The notes under the pieces: generated by a model
Database searches by the model: none
Told to the model about the DNA's origin: nothing
Seen by the model: the letters and a program-made list of their open reading frames with translations, nothing else
Position numbers and translations under genes: made by a program
Assembly: GCA_033239525.1 (NCBI GenBank)
Contig: BSYO01000005.1
Coordinates: forward strand, 26,257,341-26,321,340
Reading direction: 5' to 3'
Source of the DNA: Nepenthes gracilis
Taxonomy: Eukaryota; Streptophyta; Magnoliopsida; Caryophyllales; Nepenthaceae
DNA length: 64,000 nt
In this document: positions 45,531-58,656 of the stretch, piece after piece
Position numbering within the stretch: the stretch's first letter is position 1
How the letters are laid out: the number at the start of each line of letters is the position of its first letter

Positions 45531-48500
45531 ATGTTGTATATAACACATTGTGGATTGACTCTGGTTCTACAATCCATATTTCTAATTCATTACAGGGCTT
45601 GCAAAACCTAAGGAAACCAGTGGGCAGTGAACAATGTATCTCCTCCGAAAATAAGATGTGTTCACATGTGGAGGCCATTGAAACATATAGTTTAATTTTG
45701 AGTAGTGGTTTTGTTTTGTCTCTTGAAAAGACCTTTTACATTCTAAATTTCTCTAGAAATTTGATTTCGGTTTCAAAACTTGTGCCTTTTGAATATCCCT
45801 TTACATTTTCAGACTCATTATTCAGTTTATCTTATAAGTCTGATATTGTTGGGAATGGTACACTATCTGATGGTCTTTATTGTTTGAATTTATAAAACAA
45901 TACCTCTTTTAATAACTTGCATGCTAATAATGGAATTAAAAGATGTGTTATGAATGAATGTTCCTCGATGTTGTGGCATAGGAGATTGGGACATATCTCC
46001 ATTGATAGAATCAAAAGATTGATAAACGGTGGAGTATTTAGTGCTCTAGATTTTAATGACTTTGAGACTTGTGTGGACTGTATTAAAGGAAAGCAGACCA
46101 ACAAGACTAAAAAAATATCAAGAGGAGTTCGGATATATTAGAGATCATATATACTGACATTTATAGTCCCAATATAGACTTATATGGTCCAAAATATTTT
46201 ATTATATTTATTGATGATTTCTCACGATATATGTATCTCTACTTACTTCATAATAAATATGAAGTATTAAATACTTTTAAATTGTTTAAAGCAGAAGTAG
46301 ACAAATAATATGGAAAAAATATCAAAATTGTGAGATCAGATAGAGGTGGAGAATATTATGATAGATATACTGAAGATGGACAAATGCTTGGTCAATTTGT
46401 AAAGTTTCTTCAAGAACATAGGATTGTTGCCCAATACACTATGCCTGATTCTTCGGACCAAAATGGTGTAGTAGAAAGAAGAAATCAAACATTATTGGAC
46501 ATAGTGAGGAGTATGGTAAGTAACTCCGAACTTCCAAAATCTTTGTGGAGTAAAGCTCTTAAAACGGCGATGTACATATTAAACCGGGTCTCAACAAAAG
46601 TTGTTCCAAAAACTCCTTTTGAGTTATGGAAAGGTTGAAAACCGAGTTCGCAACATGTACGCGTATGAGGATGCCTATCCGAAGTAAGAATTTATAACCT
46701 ACAAGAAAAGAAATTGGACCCAAGGACTATAAGTAGGCATTTCATTGGATTTGCTGAACGGTCTAAGGGATACTGATTTTACTGTCCATCTCACACAACT
46801 AGGATTGTGGAATCAAGAAATATAAAATTTCTTGAGAATGACTTAATGAGTGGGAGGAAACGATCAAGAACTGATTATTTGGATTCATAACCCTCCACTT
46901 CATATGATAGATTAATTGATGTACACAACACCCCTCAAGATCAATCTGATGTTGAACAACCAATCATTATCATTCCACAAAATACTGATTCTATTCCAAT
47001 TGACCATGAAATTTAGGATTTGTCTGAAATAGTTGTACAATATACTCCTATTGAGGATGATGATACAACATTAAGAAGGTCTTCTAGAATGAGAAAGTCA
47101 GCAATCCCTAGTGATTATGTTGTATATCTTGAAGAGTCTGACTACAATGTAGGAGTTGAAAATGATCCTGAAACGTTTTCACAAGCCATGAGTTGTAATG
47201 AATCACAATTATGGTACAATGTTATGAAAGAAGAGATGAGTTCCATGAATAGCAATAGAGTCTGGGATCTTGTTGAATTGCCTAAATGGGTGAAAGCCAT
47301 AGGGTGTAAATGGGTCTTCAAAATAAAGAAAAACTCATTAGGCAATATCGAAAGATATAAGACAAAACTTATTGTTAAGGGATATACTCAGAAAGAAGGA
47401 ATTGATTATAAGGAGACTTTTTCTCCTGTATCTAAAAAGGACTCTCTTCGTATAATTTTGGCATTGGTTGCTCATTTTGATATGAAATTACAACAAATGG
47501 ATATGAAAACAGCATTTTTAAATGGTGATCTAGAGGAAGAGGTTTACATGAAACAATCAGAAGGATTCTTCTCTAGTGATAGTGAGCAATTGGTGTGCAA
47601 ATTAAAGAATTCCATATATGGATTGAAACAAGTATCCCGTCAATGGTATTTAAAATTTGATAAAATTATCTCTTCATTCGATTTTGAAAAAAATATTTTG
47701 GATCAATGTATATAACAGAAGTCAGTGGGAGCAAGACTTGTTTCCTTGTCTTATATGTGGATGATATTTTGCTTGCATCCAATGATAAAGGGTTGTTGTA
47801 TGAGGTGAAATAATTTCTCTCTAAAAATTTTGAAATGAAGGATATGGGTGATGCATCTTATGTCATTGGCATAAAGATACATCGAGACAGACCACATTGT
47901 GTTCTGGGTTTGTCTCAAGAGACTTATATCAATAAGATTTTAGAGAGATTTCGGATGAAAGATTGTTCACCAAGTGTAGCATCGATTGTGAAGGATGATA
48001 GGCTCAATTTGAGCCAATGCCCGAAAAATGATTTGGAACGGGAACTGATCAAGGACATTCCGTATGCTTCCGTTGTTGGAAGTTTGATATATGCTCAGGT
48101 ATGTACAAGACCTGACATAGCATTTGCGGTTGGAATGCTGGAAAGATTTCAGAGTAATCCAGGAATTGAACACTGGAAAGCTGCCAAGAAAGTTATGAGG
48201 TATCTTCAAGGTACCAAAGGCTACAAGCTTACATATAGACGGACCGACAATCTGAAAGTTTTTGGGTACTCCGATTCAAACTTTGCTGGATGCGTTGATT
48301 CACGTAAATCAACATCCGATTACATATTTTTGTTTGCCGGTGGAGCTGTATCCTGGCGGAATGCAAAGCAAACTTTGATTGCTACTTCCACTATGGAGGC
48401 CGAGTTCGTTGCTTGTTTCGAGGCTACAAAGTATGGTGTATGCATGAGAAATTTCATGTCTAGGCTTAGAGTGGTTGATACCATCTCAAGGCCATTAAAT

Positions 48501-48734
48501 ATATTTTGTGATAATTCAGCTGCTGTTTTCCTGGCTAAAAATAACAAAAGTAGCAGTCGAAGTAAACACATCGACATTCAGTTTTTAACCATAAATGAGC
48601 ACATTAAAGGAAAGGAAATTGCTATTGAGTATATCAGTACTGAATTAATGATCGCTGATCCCTTGACTAAAGGCATGCCACCATTAAGGTTTAAAAATCT
48701 TGTAACTGAAATGGGATTGAGTTCCATTTTGTAA
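45530..48734 (+). pseudogene. Copia pol: protease, integrase, RT, RNase H (broken)
   Basis: Protease begins WIDSGSTIHIS (about 45553). The GAG pre-integrase HRRLGHISIDRIKRL lies at about 45980, and integrase [10 protein letters not shown] and [19 protein letters not shown] at 46340-46520. RT runs 47020-47715 (AIGCKWVFKIKKNSLG, then YKTKLIVKGYTQKEGIDYKE), followed by a stop and then YVDD at 47754-47765. The RNase H part is open from 47835 to 48734 with TRPDIAFAV, DSNFAGCVDSRKSTSDY, STMEAEFVA and SRSKHIDIQF. There are stops at 45893, 46138, 46636 and about 47715, among others. The 299-codon RNase H frame is the longest intact piece. Confidence 0.88.
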
Positions 48735-49032
48735 TTTTTATTGTATGAACAATAATGTTATAAATTCCTATTTTATTGTTGTAATATTTCTCAAAATTGT
48801 GTACACATTAATTAATTTGAGAATATCATTAAGTTGGACAAAAAATAAACATAGGGTTTATTCATAAAGTAAAGTTACCGGATGACTTGATAAATTAATA
48901 TATTGTAATACATGGAAGATATGACTCATTATTAGAGGACTTATGGCCATGATTCTTATATTTATTTCTTAAAGTTTAAAAATTGATGAATTTAGTTATC
49001 ACATCGAGTTAAATATGGACTAAATGGGAGAA

Positions 49033-49504
49033 TATGGGCTTCAGCCCAAATGCTGAGCCGGCCTTGAGCCGATCGAGCCGCCAAGCCACTCGAGCCGCGG
49101 ACGGCTTTTGAAGCCGATTTCGAGCGACAGAAGCGTTTCGTCCTCTTCGTCTTCCTTGATGGATTTGTAACTATTTGGCGTTTAACTCAATTAATTGCTG
49201 AAATATTTGTGATCCATTAAGTGGTGATAACTCTCCCATTAAGTCAATTAATCAATTTTGGCCGGTTTGAGTACAAAACGTTCGGTTGAAGCGGATGATG
49301 GTTTCACCTATAAATTGAGCCTTCTGGCTTTGTCCCTAGCATCCAACTGAAGCAATACACCATCTAAACGAGTGAAGGAGTGTCCAGAAGTACGGAACCG
49401 GTTCGAATCACAAGTCCGAAAACAAAACACCAAATAGTCGAAGGTATAAGAACCGATTATAAATTTCGCTTTTGTGGTTATTTTAGCCACATAAATTTCT
49501 AACA
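49033..49504 (+). repeat. 3' LTR of the Copia element at 43102-49504
   Basis: 472 bp, preceded by a purine-rich AAATGGGAGAA tract. Same ends as the 5' LTR, without the 18-base duplication. Confidence 0.92.
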
Positions 49505-49509
49505 TATAC
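49505..49509. repeat. Target site duplication, right copy
   Basis: TATAC, matching 43097-43101. Confidence 0.85.
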
Positions 49510-49635
49510 TAGAACCCCTACACTCTGTGCACATTTTACCCAACATAATATTCACCAAGTTCAAAAAGAGGGAAAAAAAATCAGAAACACCAAGAAAAAG
49601 TGAGAGGAAGAAGAATGCCAATTGACAAGAATTAC

Positions 49636-49834
49636 CAGATTCGGAGGACCTGAATGAGAAGAATTGTGCGTAGCAGCTGTTCTCTCTCGAGAGGAAATCA
49701 AAAGTGACGGGCTGAAGAGATCCGCTTGTTATCACCCTTACGAGATTGAGTCGAGAGTGCTTTGTTCGCCTCTCTCTCTCTCTCTCTCGTTTCTGTTCGA
49801 TTTGATTACGGCTGATTTGGATAAAAGAACACAT
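49636..49834 (-). pseudogene. Probable ECA 5' leader exon, separated by Copia
   Basis: On the minus strand a promoter-like TCTTATATGGGATGTG (about 49845-49830) is followed by a GA-rich leader (GAGAGAGAG near 49780) ending TCCGAATCTG|GTAATTC, a good donor at 49635. Once the Copia element is removed, the intron would run to an acceptor near 43028 (TTGTGCAG) upstream of the ECA ATG at 42955. The pairing with the ECA fragment is an inference from position and orientation. Confidence 0.45.
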
Positions 49835-51263
49835 CCCATATAAGAAGAGCCAATGAATTCAACCCACGTCATCAAATGACTTTTTTTTTTTTTGGTGCGT
49901 TGTTGCAATTAATTTGGTACGTTGTTTATTTTTTAAAAAAATAAAAAAAAAAATTAGAATAGGTACTATAAATAAAAAGAAAAATTATATATGAATTATT
50001 AATGAATGACATAATTAACGTAACCCTTATTTAAGAAATAGTTAAATTTTAGATGTCTATTCTAAGATAAGCGACTAATATAAAAAGAAGTTGGGTTGAA
50101 TCTGTAAGTTTCCTTTCTCAGATGCTTCTTTTTAGATGGGATAGTCTTTTTGTAGTTACTGTGAAGGTTTTGTGATCTGATGGTGGCAGCAAGGGTGGGG
50201 GATGAGGTGGGCATGGGGCTGGGCTACGGTGGCAAGTGGCGGAGGGAAGTGGTTCAGATAAGGGCATAAAATATACCACAAACATTCCAACAGAGCAAAA
50301 ATGGTTTTGTTAAGTTTATTTATCTCTGTATTTCTTTTAAATGACCTATATCTAACTTTAAAAAATTAAATTTACCAATTTCCTTAGCAAAATGACATTT
50401 GCAATTTTCAATTTATGGGTTTACTTTTCTAAAGAAATTTAGTTATAATTTCATTTTATATGACTGATATTAACTATCTTTTTTTTAACGATGATTAATA
50501 AACTTTTAGTAACATTATTTATAGACTCATAAGTAAGGGCAGATAAGGATAAAATTATCTTATTTTTCTATTAAAGAAAGATAAAAAATAAAATATATTA
50601 AAATAAATAACAGATATAACAAATATCGACATAACTATTTTTAAATGAACAACAGAAGAGACTAATCCCCAGTCTAGAATCTCAAATGGTTAGTACAATA
50701 ATAAAAAGAAGTACAATTATGATTTCAAAAGACTTTCTATTAAATAAAAAAAAAATTTCTTAATATATTTTTAATTCGGTTAAGGAAAACTCCTTTAAGT
50801 TAATTAGTACCGATTTCAATTTAATCTAATCAATTTTTACTGGTTGGAATGCGGATAAAACAGTTTGTATATATTCCAAAGTTGCTAGGTCTGTATCAAT
50901 ATGAGATGCAATTCTGCTTTCACTTCATCATAAATGAAAACTTCATCGTATACCCAACATTTCTTTTTATTTTTATTTTTATTTTGAAAAAATAAGAACA
51001 AAATTTGAAGGCAAAAAAAAAAAAAAAAAAAAGCCATTATTTGGGTCAAAGAGTTAGCTAACCCTACTAGCCATCTTCATTAACTCAGAATCTGTACGAC
51101 ACTGAGATTGCAGTACAGGAAATGAGAACTAGTACAATTTCACATACATCTCTTCGTTTTCATAAGTTGAAAAAACTACAATCTGCTTCTCCATGCAAAA
51201 TTTGCAGTACGAATTTTGAGTACCGGGTCAAGGTACTTGCTTCTCTCTCTCTCTCTCTGGGTA

Positions 51264-51306
<43 letters not shown>

Positions 51307-53332
51307 TAAGTACTTCGTATTCCCAGAAATTAGCGTTTTCATTAATAACGAATGGGAGGTAGGGGAGAAATTGAAGAGGAGGCCCGCCAATTTGTGAAAA
51401 CATCATTGAGTGCAGCGTTGATGAAAACTTATAATAATATTTGAATAGCAGAGATGATTAAGTTTTCAGCAATGCTGCACTCAATTATGTTTTCGGCTTT
51501 TTGGGAGCGCCGAAATTCTTCCGCCAAAATCAACGGCAACTGGTTGTTGTTGTAATATCTGATGCTAAATTTCTGCCGTTTGTGGATGTTTCGTTCCAAG
51601 GTATGATTCTTCAATTCCGATTGAAAGACGATGATTCAATTGGCAGAATGTGTACCTAGATTATATATAGGATTAGGGCTACTGGATAAAATTCCCACGG
51701 ATTCAACAACTCTGAATCTATTATAAATGATTTTATTTATTATATGAAAAAACAGATTTTCCTGCTTAAATTTACGATCACCGGATCAAACAGTAACAAC
51801 TCTGCCACTCTCCCTGGAAACCAACCCCCTTACATCTAATTTTCCATAAAGCATTTTTACTTTCAATTAATGGTAACTTGGATGAAATCTCCAGTCAAAT
51901 AACTCATCTGTCATGCCATTTTGAAGGTAAAATGATCAATTTTCCTTAGTTCTAGGATGTCGAGGCATGGATCATATACCCACTACACCAAGAATCAATT
52001 TTTTCTTGTTTGGTCAGGAGAGATTCTTCGGCCATAGTCGGGTAAGAACATACCAGCTAAAAAAATACAGGAAGACATAAAACAAGTATAGTTGATAGCG
52101 AGTCCAACTGTTCGACTTGATCAAGTTTAGTTGGAATGGCTAAAGATGGAGACTATGAGATCAAAAGGTTTTTAAGTAGCATGGGAGGAGGTGTAAGGTT
52201 AGCACTGTGGACAAAAGGTTCTATATTTTAAAGGACTTGAAACAAGTAAAATTAACACGGATAATACAAATTATAGCTTTAATTATGCTTGGACAGAATT
52301 GCAAACAAGTCAAGACATTTATCATTGTGTTCTTCTACTTCAACATATTTCAGTGAAAATAGACATACCCTGTTTTGAGCAGTTCATGGAGGAGTAGACA
52401 GCTTGCAGCTTGTGCTTCAAAGCAAGCGGACAAGATGACCACGCTCTGCATAACTGAAGTCAATCAAGACTGCTGCAAGCTTATACCAAAGCAGAGCTAA
52501 TTCCCCAATTAAGCCACATTTTGAATGACCTCCTTCAAAGAAATAGGATCCCCATTTCCAAGATGAAATATCAAAATAGGAGATATGTTTTGGAGTTTTT
52601 CACAACACTTCATCACCGAAATACAGCCAGGTTAACAAAATCTTTCAGCATAGCACAAGATTCATGCTAAAATTTAAAAAAAAAAAAAAAGTGAATAAAA
52701 TTTTAAAAAAATAGTAATGAGAATAAAATTTGAAAAATAAATGTTGGAAACACATTTGATATTTTTTTCCCCCAATAAAATATTACTAAATCCGGATTCC
52801 AGTCTCATAAAACTCAAATCTGTTACCATCTAGGTCCTCAGGCTCCTGTGCATTCACACGTTACAAAGTGTAACTCTGCTCCTGCAAATAATCATACAAG
52901 GGATCATAGAGTAGCAAAACAACACAGCCATGAAAGGACGAGTTCCACTACAATACTACATCAACTAATCAGTACTAGCAAATCCTAAATCCATAGCATA
53001 CCAAATAATAGATGGCTATGCAAACATATTGTCCTCATCTCAATCGCCACATAGCAGCCCATGCCACAACCCATTTGTTTAGAAAATTTCCTCTCATGGG
53101 AAAAAATGAATCCATTTTTATTCTCACGAGAATTCGCAGACCAAAGTACAAAATAGATGTTGATTTTTACTCTCAACATACACATCAATATCTGAAATTA
53201 AAATAGAACTTGGGTGAACAATGAATGCTTCGAGATGATCTATTTCATCTTTGTTGCCAGCTCCTGGATACCTCTGGCGAGGCAGTATTAAGTTCTGATG
53301 AATTGAAAACATAAGCATTTAAAAATGACTGC
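49835..53332. other. Intergenic DNA without recognised genes
   Basis: I see only short frames with no domains. Simple repeats are a poly-A at 51015-51031, (CT)n at 51243-51258 and (AT)n at 51268-51302. The less AT-rich pieces (about 51120-51250 and 52380-52520) could be untranslated exons or decayed genes, but nothing supports a call. Confidence 0.4.
51243..51302. repeat. (CT)n and (AT)n microsatellites
   Basis: A CT run is followed closely by a run of about 17 AT units. Confidence 0.9.
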
Positions 53333-53870
53333 AAATTGAACTCCTTCCGTAGGAATTTACTGTTAGACAAAAAAGGGACTTTTACGTTTAAAAATTTATC
53401 ATATGAAAACTGAATGTAGAAATTAAATTAAGGATCGAAGCTAACCTTCCGCTATTGACACCATAGCAATTGTTCAAATTTTTGTAAAATTATCTATTTG
53501 TTTGAGTATTCCAAACTTAAATACTTCTCAGTGAAAGTGTCTAATTGGAATACAGACTTTGGGACCCAAACTAACTACAACTCTCATATATAGACAATTT
53601 CTATTAAACTGTCTCATGGTGGTTACCAGGAGGAAATTGGGTAAGGCAATTATCCGAAAATGTAGACCATTATTTGTTAGTTTTATTATTATTATTATTA
53701 TTTTTTGAAAAACTATATAACTAATATTCTTCCATATGATTCATATCTCACTTAATATGATAACCAAAACGCATTAATCCTCAATCTTAAGAAATAAATA
53801 TATAAATCATGGTAATAGGTTATTTATAAATAAGTAGTATCTTCCATGTATTACAATGTATCATATTTTT
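53333..53870 (-). repeat. Direct repeat A: Copia-relic LTR and 3' UTR copy
   Basis: About 535 bases matching 58656-59195 at roughly 90% by eye, starting at the same base (AATTGAACTCCTT). On the minus strand it holds the end of a Copia 3' UTR, a ~366-bp LTR (53361-53726) and 27 bases of shared flank outside the LTR. It ends where Copia gag sequence begins. Confidence 0.85.
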
Positions 53871-53876
53871 TAAAGA

Positions 53877-56800
53877 ATCTGCCGTTTAGTGTGGAGCAGT
53901 TCAACGGTTAAGGTAACTTCATTTTCTGGCAAAAGAGGGTGAAGAATATCCTAACTCGCGAAGGCACGGTAAAAGCATTATTGAATAAGGAAGAGAAGTC
54001 GGAGAACATGACGGAGGAAGAATGGTAAGACAAAAGAGATTTTACTAACTGCACCATAAAGCTATGTCTGGCAGACAATACGCTCCAAGAGCTTCTCGGT
54101 CTAATAGATCCGGCGGAGGTATGAGAGAAGTTAGAAATCCGATATAAGTCTAAGTCCTTGAAAATCAGGTTGCACGTGAAGAAGCAATTCTATGGCCTAC
54201 GATTGTCGGAAGGTGGGAGCTTTGAAAAATACTTGGATAAGTTCAACTGGATAGTGACGCAAATGTCAGCCATTGATAAAGAGATCAAGGAGGAAGACAA
54301 GGAGCTGATAATGCTAGCTTCTCTGACAACTTCTTATGACCATATTGTTACAACTTTGCTGTTTGGGAAGGACATACTCAAGTTGGACGATGTCATTACT
54401 TCCTTGCTCATGAATGAGTCAAGGCGGTCACAAGGAACCCCAACGTTTTCACATTTTGAGGTACTTGTGACCAAGTTCAGGGGAAGAAACAGAAGATGCA
54501 GCAAGAAGCCTGGAGAGAAGGGATGCAACAAATCTCGGTCAAAATATCAAAATCTTGAATGCCATCACTGTGGTAAGAAGGGCCACATCAGAAAGCACTA
54601 CTTCAAATGGAAGCGTGAAAATACAGAGAAGGAGAAAAGAGAAAAGAGACGAGGAGAAGAAAAGTTATCGGTCTTAATAGTTATAGGAGGTAATCTCCTA
54701 TTGATAAGTGAAGAAAATCAAGCAAGTCTGATGGACGAGGAGTCCGGCTGGGTGGTTGATTCTGGTGCCTTTGCATGTCATGTCCAGAAGAGGAATGTTC
54801 ACATCATGCACTCCTGGAGATTTTTGCGTGATAAGGATGAAAAATGAAGAAACATCTCCAGTTGTTAGCAGAGGTGATGTCCTGCCACCAATAATGGGAT
54901 GAAATTGATGCTGAAGGATATACGTCATGTCCCTGACATCTGGCTAAATATAATCTCAACCGGCTGGTTGAACGATGAAGGTTATTATAATATCTTCTGT
55001 GAAGGTGAATGAAAGCTGACCAGAGGGTCTCTAGTTATAGCATGAGGAAAAAAGTCCTCCGTCCTGTATGTGATGAAAGCATATACAGTAGCCGGGGACG
55101 CAAACTCTATCACCAATAAGGAGTCCGAAAACCTATGGTATCGGAGGTTGGGCCACATGAGCGAATGTGGACTCTGTTATCTAACCAGGATGGGCCTCAT
55201 CCCAGAGCTGAAGGAAGATGGACTGAGGACGTGTGCTTATTGTATGGTCGGGAAGTAGCGCAGAGTCTCGTTTCAAGCAGACTTCTCCTTTGTAAAGTCT
55301 GAAGTACTCAACCTAGTCCACACAGATATGTGTGGACCATTTAAGGAGAAGTCTTTTGGTGGAGCCCAATACTTCGTTTCCTTTATTGACGATTACTCCA
55401 AAAAATTATGGGTTTACCCATTGAAGACCAAGGATTAAATTTTCGGTATATTTGAGCAATTTCATACTCTAGTGGAGCGTCAGACGGAAAAGAAATTGAA
55501 GACCGTCCGCAGTGTTAATGGAGAAGAGCACATTGGTGCCTTTGATGCCTACTATAAGTCTCATGGTATCGACATCAAAGAACACCACTAAAAATGCCAC
55601 AGTTAAATAGAGTGACCAAGCGGATGAACCGCACACTCCTGAAAAGAGTACGTGCATGCTTTCCGAAGCTAAAATTTTCGTACACTTTTGGGCCGAAGCA
55701 CTAAAAACGGCGGCCTACGTCATAAATAGGTCGACCAACAAGCCATTGAAGGGTGTGGTTTCAGAGAAGATTTGGTCGGGTAATGAGCCCTCTTATAACC
55801 ATCTAAGAGTATTTGGTTGCAAAGCCTATATTCATATCCTGAGAGATGAAAGGAGCGAATTGGAGCAAAAAATAAAGTAGTATGTATTTCTGGGCTATGG
55901 GGAAGACAAACTAGGTTATAGATTTTATAATCCTACTAAGAAAAGACTCGTCCGGTCAAGGGATGTAATTTTTATTGAGAATGAAACGATTGAAGACATT
56001 GACAGGAAGACTAAGTCTGATGCTGACCAGACGAATAAAGTAAGTGTTAAAATTGTCCATCCAGTACCTCCTGAAGATGAGGACAATCACCCAGATGTGT
56101 CCGAGAATAATAGTGAGACAGTTATAGCGCCTGAGGAGGATCAGGATGAAGTTGCTCCTTAACCGACCGACGATCTCCCTGTCGAACAATCTTTGAGAAA
56201 CAAACGGTCGTCCGTCCGTCTACCATCCAGTGAATATATTATGCTCACTAATACCGGAGAACCTGAAACGTTTGATGAGGTTATGAATGATGTAAATAAG
56301 AAAAGATTGCTGGAAGTTATGGAAAATAAAATGAGCTCTCTCCATAAAAATCACACTTTTGATTTGGCTGAGTTGCCTAAAGGGAAGAGAGCCCTGGAGA
56401 ATAAATGGGTTTTCCGTTTAAAGATTGATGAAAATATCACACAGCTAAGGTGAAAGACGTGGCTGGTGGTAAAAGACTTTAATTAACGGGAAGGGGTTGA
56501 CTTTGATGAGATATTTTCCCCAGTGGTAATGATGTCCTCCATAAGAATTGTGCTAGAATTGGCAACCGCTCGAAATCTAAAAGTGAAGTAAATGGATGTC
56601 TGGATGGCCTTCCTTCATGGTAAACTAGAAGAAAAAATTTATATGGAATAGTCGGAAGGGTTCAAGGTTAAGGGGAAGGAACGACTCTTTTGTCGTTTGA
56701 GGAAGAGTCTATATGGGTTGAAACAGGCTCCAAGACAGTGGTATAAGAAGTTCAAGTTAGTCATGATCAGTCAAGGGTACCGGCGAACTACTTGTGATCA

Positions 56801-57830
56801 CTATATATTCACACAGAGGTTTTTTTGAAAATGATTTTGTTATCATTCTCCTATATGTGGATGACATATTGATCGTTGTAAGCAATGGTGCTCAGATAAA
56901 GAAACTAAAAAAGCAACTTGAGCAGTCTTTTGCAATAAAAGACCTCAAATCGACAAAGTAGATTCTTGGTGTCAGAATTATTCACGATCGGGAGGCAAGG
57001 AGACTATGGTTATCCCAGGAAAATTACATTTAGAAGGTACTCCAACACTTTAATATGGACAAATCCAAGCCTGCCAGTACTACATTAGTAAACCACCACA
57101 GGTTGAGTAGTCACCATTGTCCATCCTCGGATGAAGAGAAGGTATACATGAGAAGCGTTCCTTATTTCTCAGCTATGGAAAGCTTGATGTATGCCCTGAT
57201 ATGTATAAGGCCAGACATAGCACATGCTGTGGGCTCAATCAATCGATTTCTGTCTAATCCAGGAAATGAGTATTGGTTCGTGGTCAAGTGGATTATGAAA
57301 TACATCTGAGGAACTTCTCAGAAGTGCCTATATCTTGAAAGTGACGAGCCTCAATTGGTGAGTTACTCGAATGCTGATATGGCCGGGGATATTGATAGTC
57401 GTTAGTTCACCTCGAGATACTTGGTAAAATTTATTGGATGTGCAGTTTCCTGACAGTTAAAGTTGTAAAAATGCGTTGCCCTTTCCACTACTGAAGTTGA
57501 GTATATTGTAGTAATAGAAGCTTGTAAGGAAATGTTGTGGATGAAGAAGTTCATTCAAGAACTGGGTCCCAGACAAGAAAAGTATGAAATACTTTGTGAT
57601 AGTCAGAGTGTCATACATCTCTGCAAGAATTCCTCATCCCATTCTAGATCAAAATATATTAATGTTCGATAACATTGGGTGAGAAATGTCATTGAAGAAA
57701 GCTTGCTGTCACTGGAGAAGGTTGAAACTGATGAAAACGGTGCTGATATGTTGACCAAAATTCTACCAAAGGGTAAGAATGAAGCTTGCTGCAATTTTGC
57801 TGGATTGATGGATTCTAATTTTTCATGGTC
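53877..57830 (+). pseudogene. Copia gag-pol (broken)
   Basis: Gag is open at 54158-54847, with the knuckle CHHCGKKGHIRKHY (last Cys changed to Tyr at about 54600) and a protease motif WVVDSGAFACHV. GAG pre-integrase LWYRRLGHMSECGL is at about 55135; integrase VSFIDDYSKKLWVYPLKTKD at about 55375; MNRTLLKRVRACF with FWAEALKTAAYVINRS at 55625-55730. RT includes [12 protein letters not shown] (56397) and YVDDILIV (about 56855). TRPDIAHAV-like RPDIAHAVGSINRFLSNPG is at about 57210, and the RNase H block continues to about 57800. It cannot make a working polyprotein. Confidence 0.86.
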
Positions 57831-57843
57831 GTGAGGAAAAATT

Positions 57844-58656
57844 TGTTGGAAGTCACTTCCGTGTGGAAATCCTAATGGCCGGAGGATTCAGAAGGAGTAC
57901 AAGGACTTGTGTGCTGAATGTCCGCGGACTTTTACAAGGAATTCCGGTCAACTTTGTTGACTGGCAAATTGTGTGTTCCAGTTAACATGATATTGACTGA
58001 CTGACGACATGTGGATCTGCTGAAGGACATCCGAGCGGTCAACGTGGAGCATTGACTGGCCAAGTAAAGAAAACAGACAACGGGGCGTTGACCGGCTGAG
58101 AATGAAAATGCTGATCGATTGTCATCTTCAAAAGGTGGGCTGTTGACTTTTCTGATTGGGCAGTTGAAAAATGACATTCTTGGAAAAACAAGTCGACTTG
58201 CAGGGCATGGATACGGCGCCGGCTACAGGACAGAGCGTGCGCCACCTTTGTAGGTCTTAGGAACTGTGCATGCAGCCACCATGCTGAGTTGGTGGCTGCC
58301 CATTTTACTAAATGTATATATATATATATATTATACTTGTACTAGAGAGGTGGGTGTGTGAAGCTTTTATATGAGATAGAAGAGAGGAAGAGAAGAAGAA
58401 GAGAGCAGTGAGAGAAAAACACAAAGAGTGTTGTTCATAATCTGTTCTTCATTTCGACCTCATGTGGTTCATGTAACCAAAACCTCATATTTAGTGATTT
58501 ATTCGTAAACTTGGTATCCTATGGCTTTTTCCTTATTTGAGAAGGGTTTTTACCTAAAATCTTGCGTGTTCTACCTTTCTACTTCTACGTTCACTTTACT
58601 GTGTGCCTGTGTATGATTTGGTGCATAGCCGTCTATCTGTCCATTCTACGCCAATA
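57844..58656 (+). repeat. 3' LTR of the Copia element at 53877-58656
   Basis: Begins TGTTGGAAGTCAC after the purine tract GAGGAAAAATT (57833-57843) and ends ACGCCAATA, probably a mutated CCAACA. It contains several GTTGAC/GGTCAA motifs and an (AT)n run near 58320. Confidence 0.82.

Larger units (their letters stand above)
43102..49504 (+). mobile_element. Full-length Copia element in the ECA leader
   Basis: A 6403-bp plus-strand element with two LTRs, TATAC duplications, an initiator-Met tRNA primer site and Copia gag and pol. The LTRs differ by roughly 5-7% by eye, plus an 18-base duplication in the 5' LTR, so the insertion is not recent. Its long leader (43605-44700) is AT-rich. The minus-strand relic from 58684 to the window end belongs to the same family. 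I could not place it in a named Copia lineage with confidence. Confidence 0.93.
53877..58656 (+). mobile_element. Copia element lacking its 5' LTR
   Basis: A Tnt1/Tork-like plus-strand element, related to that at 19288-24681. It retains gag, pol and the 3' LTR (57844-58656), but the 5' LTR and primer site are absent and direct repeat A sits in their place. Many stops and shifts. Confidence 0.85.

Noticed and set aside
49499..49834. 111-codon minus-strand ORF
   Set aside because: It reads through the LTR boundary and a GA-rich leader with a good splice donor. More likely a 5' UTR exon than a protein.
51122..51397. 91-codon ORF with long Tyr-Ile repeats
   Set aside because: Produced by (AT)n microsatellite translation; no domain.
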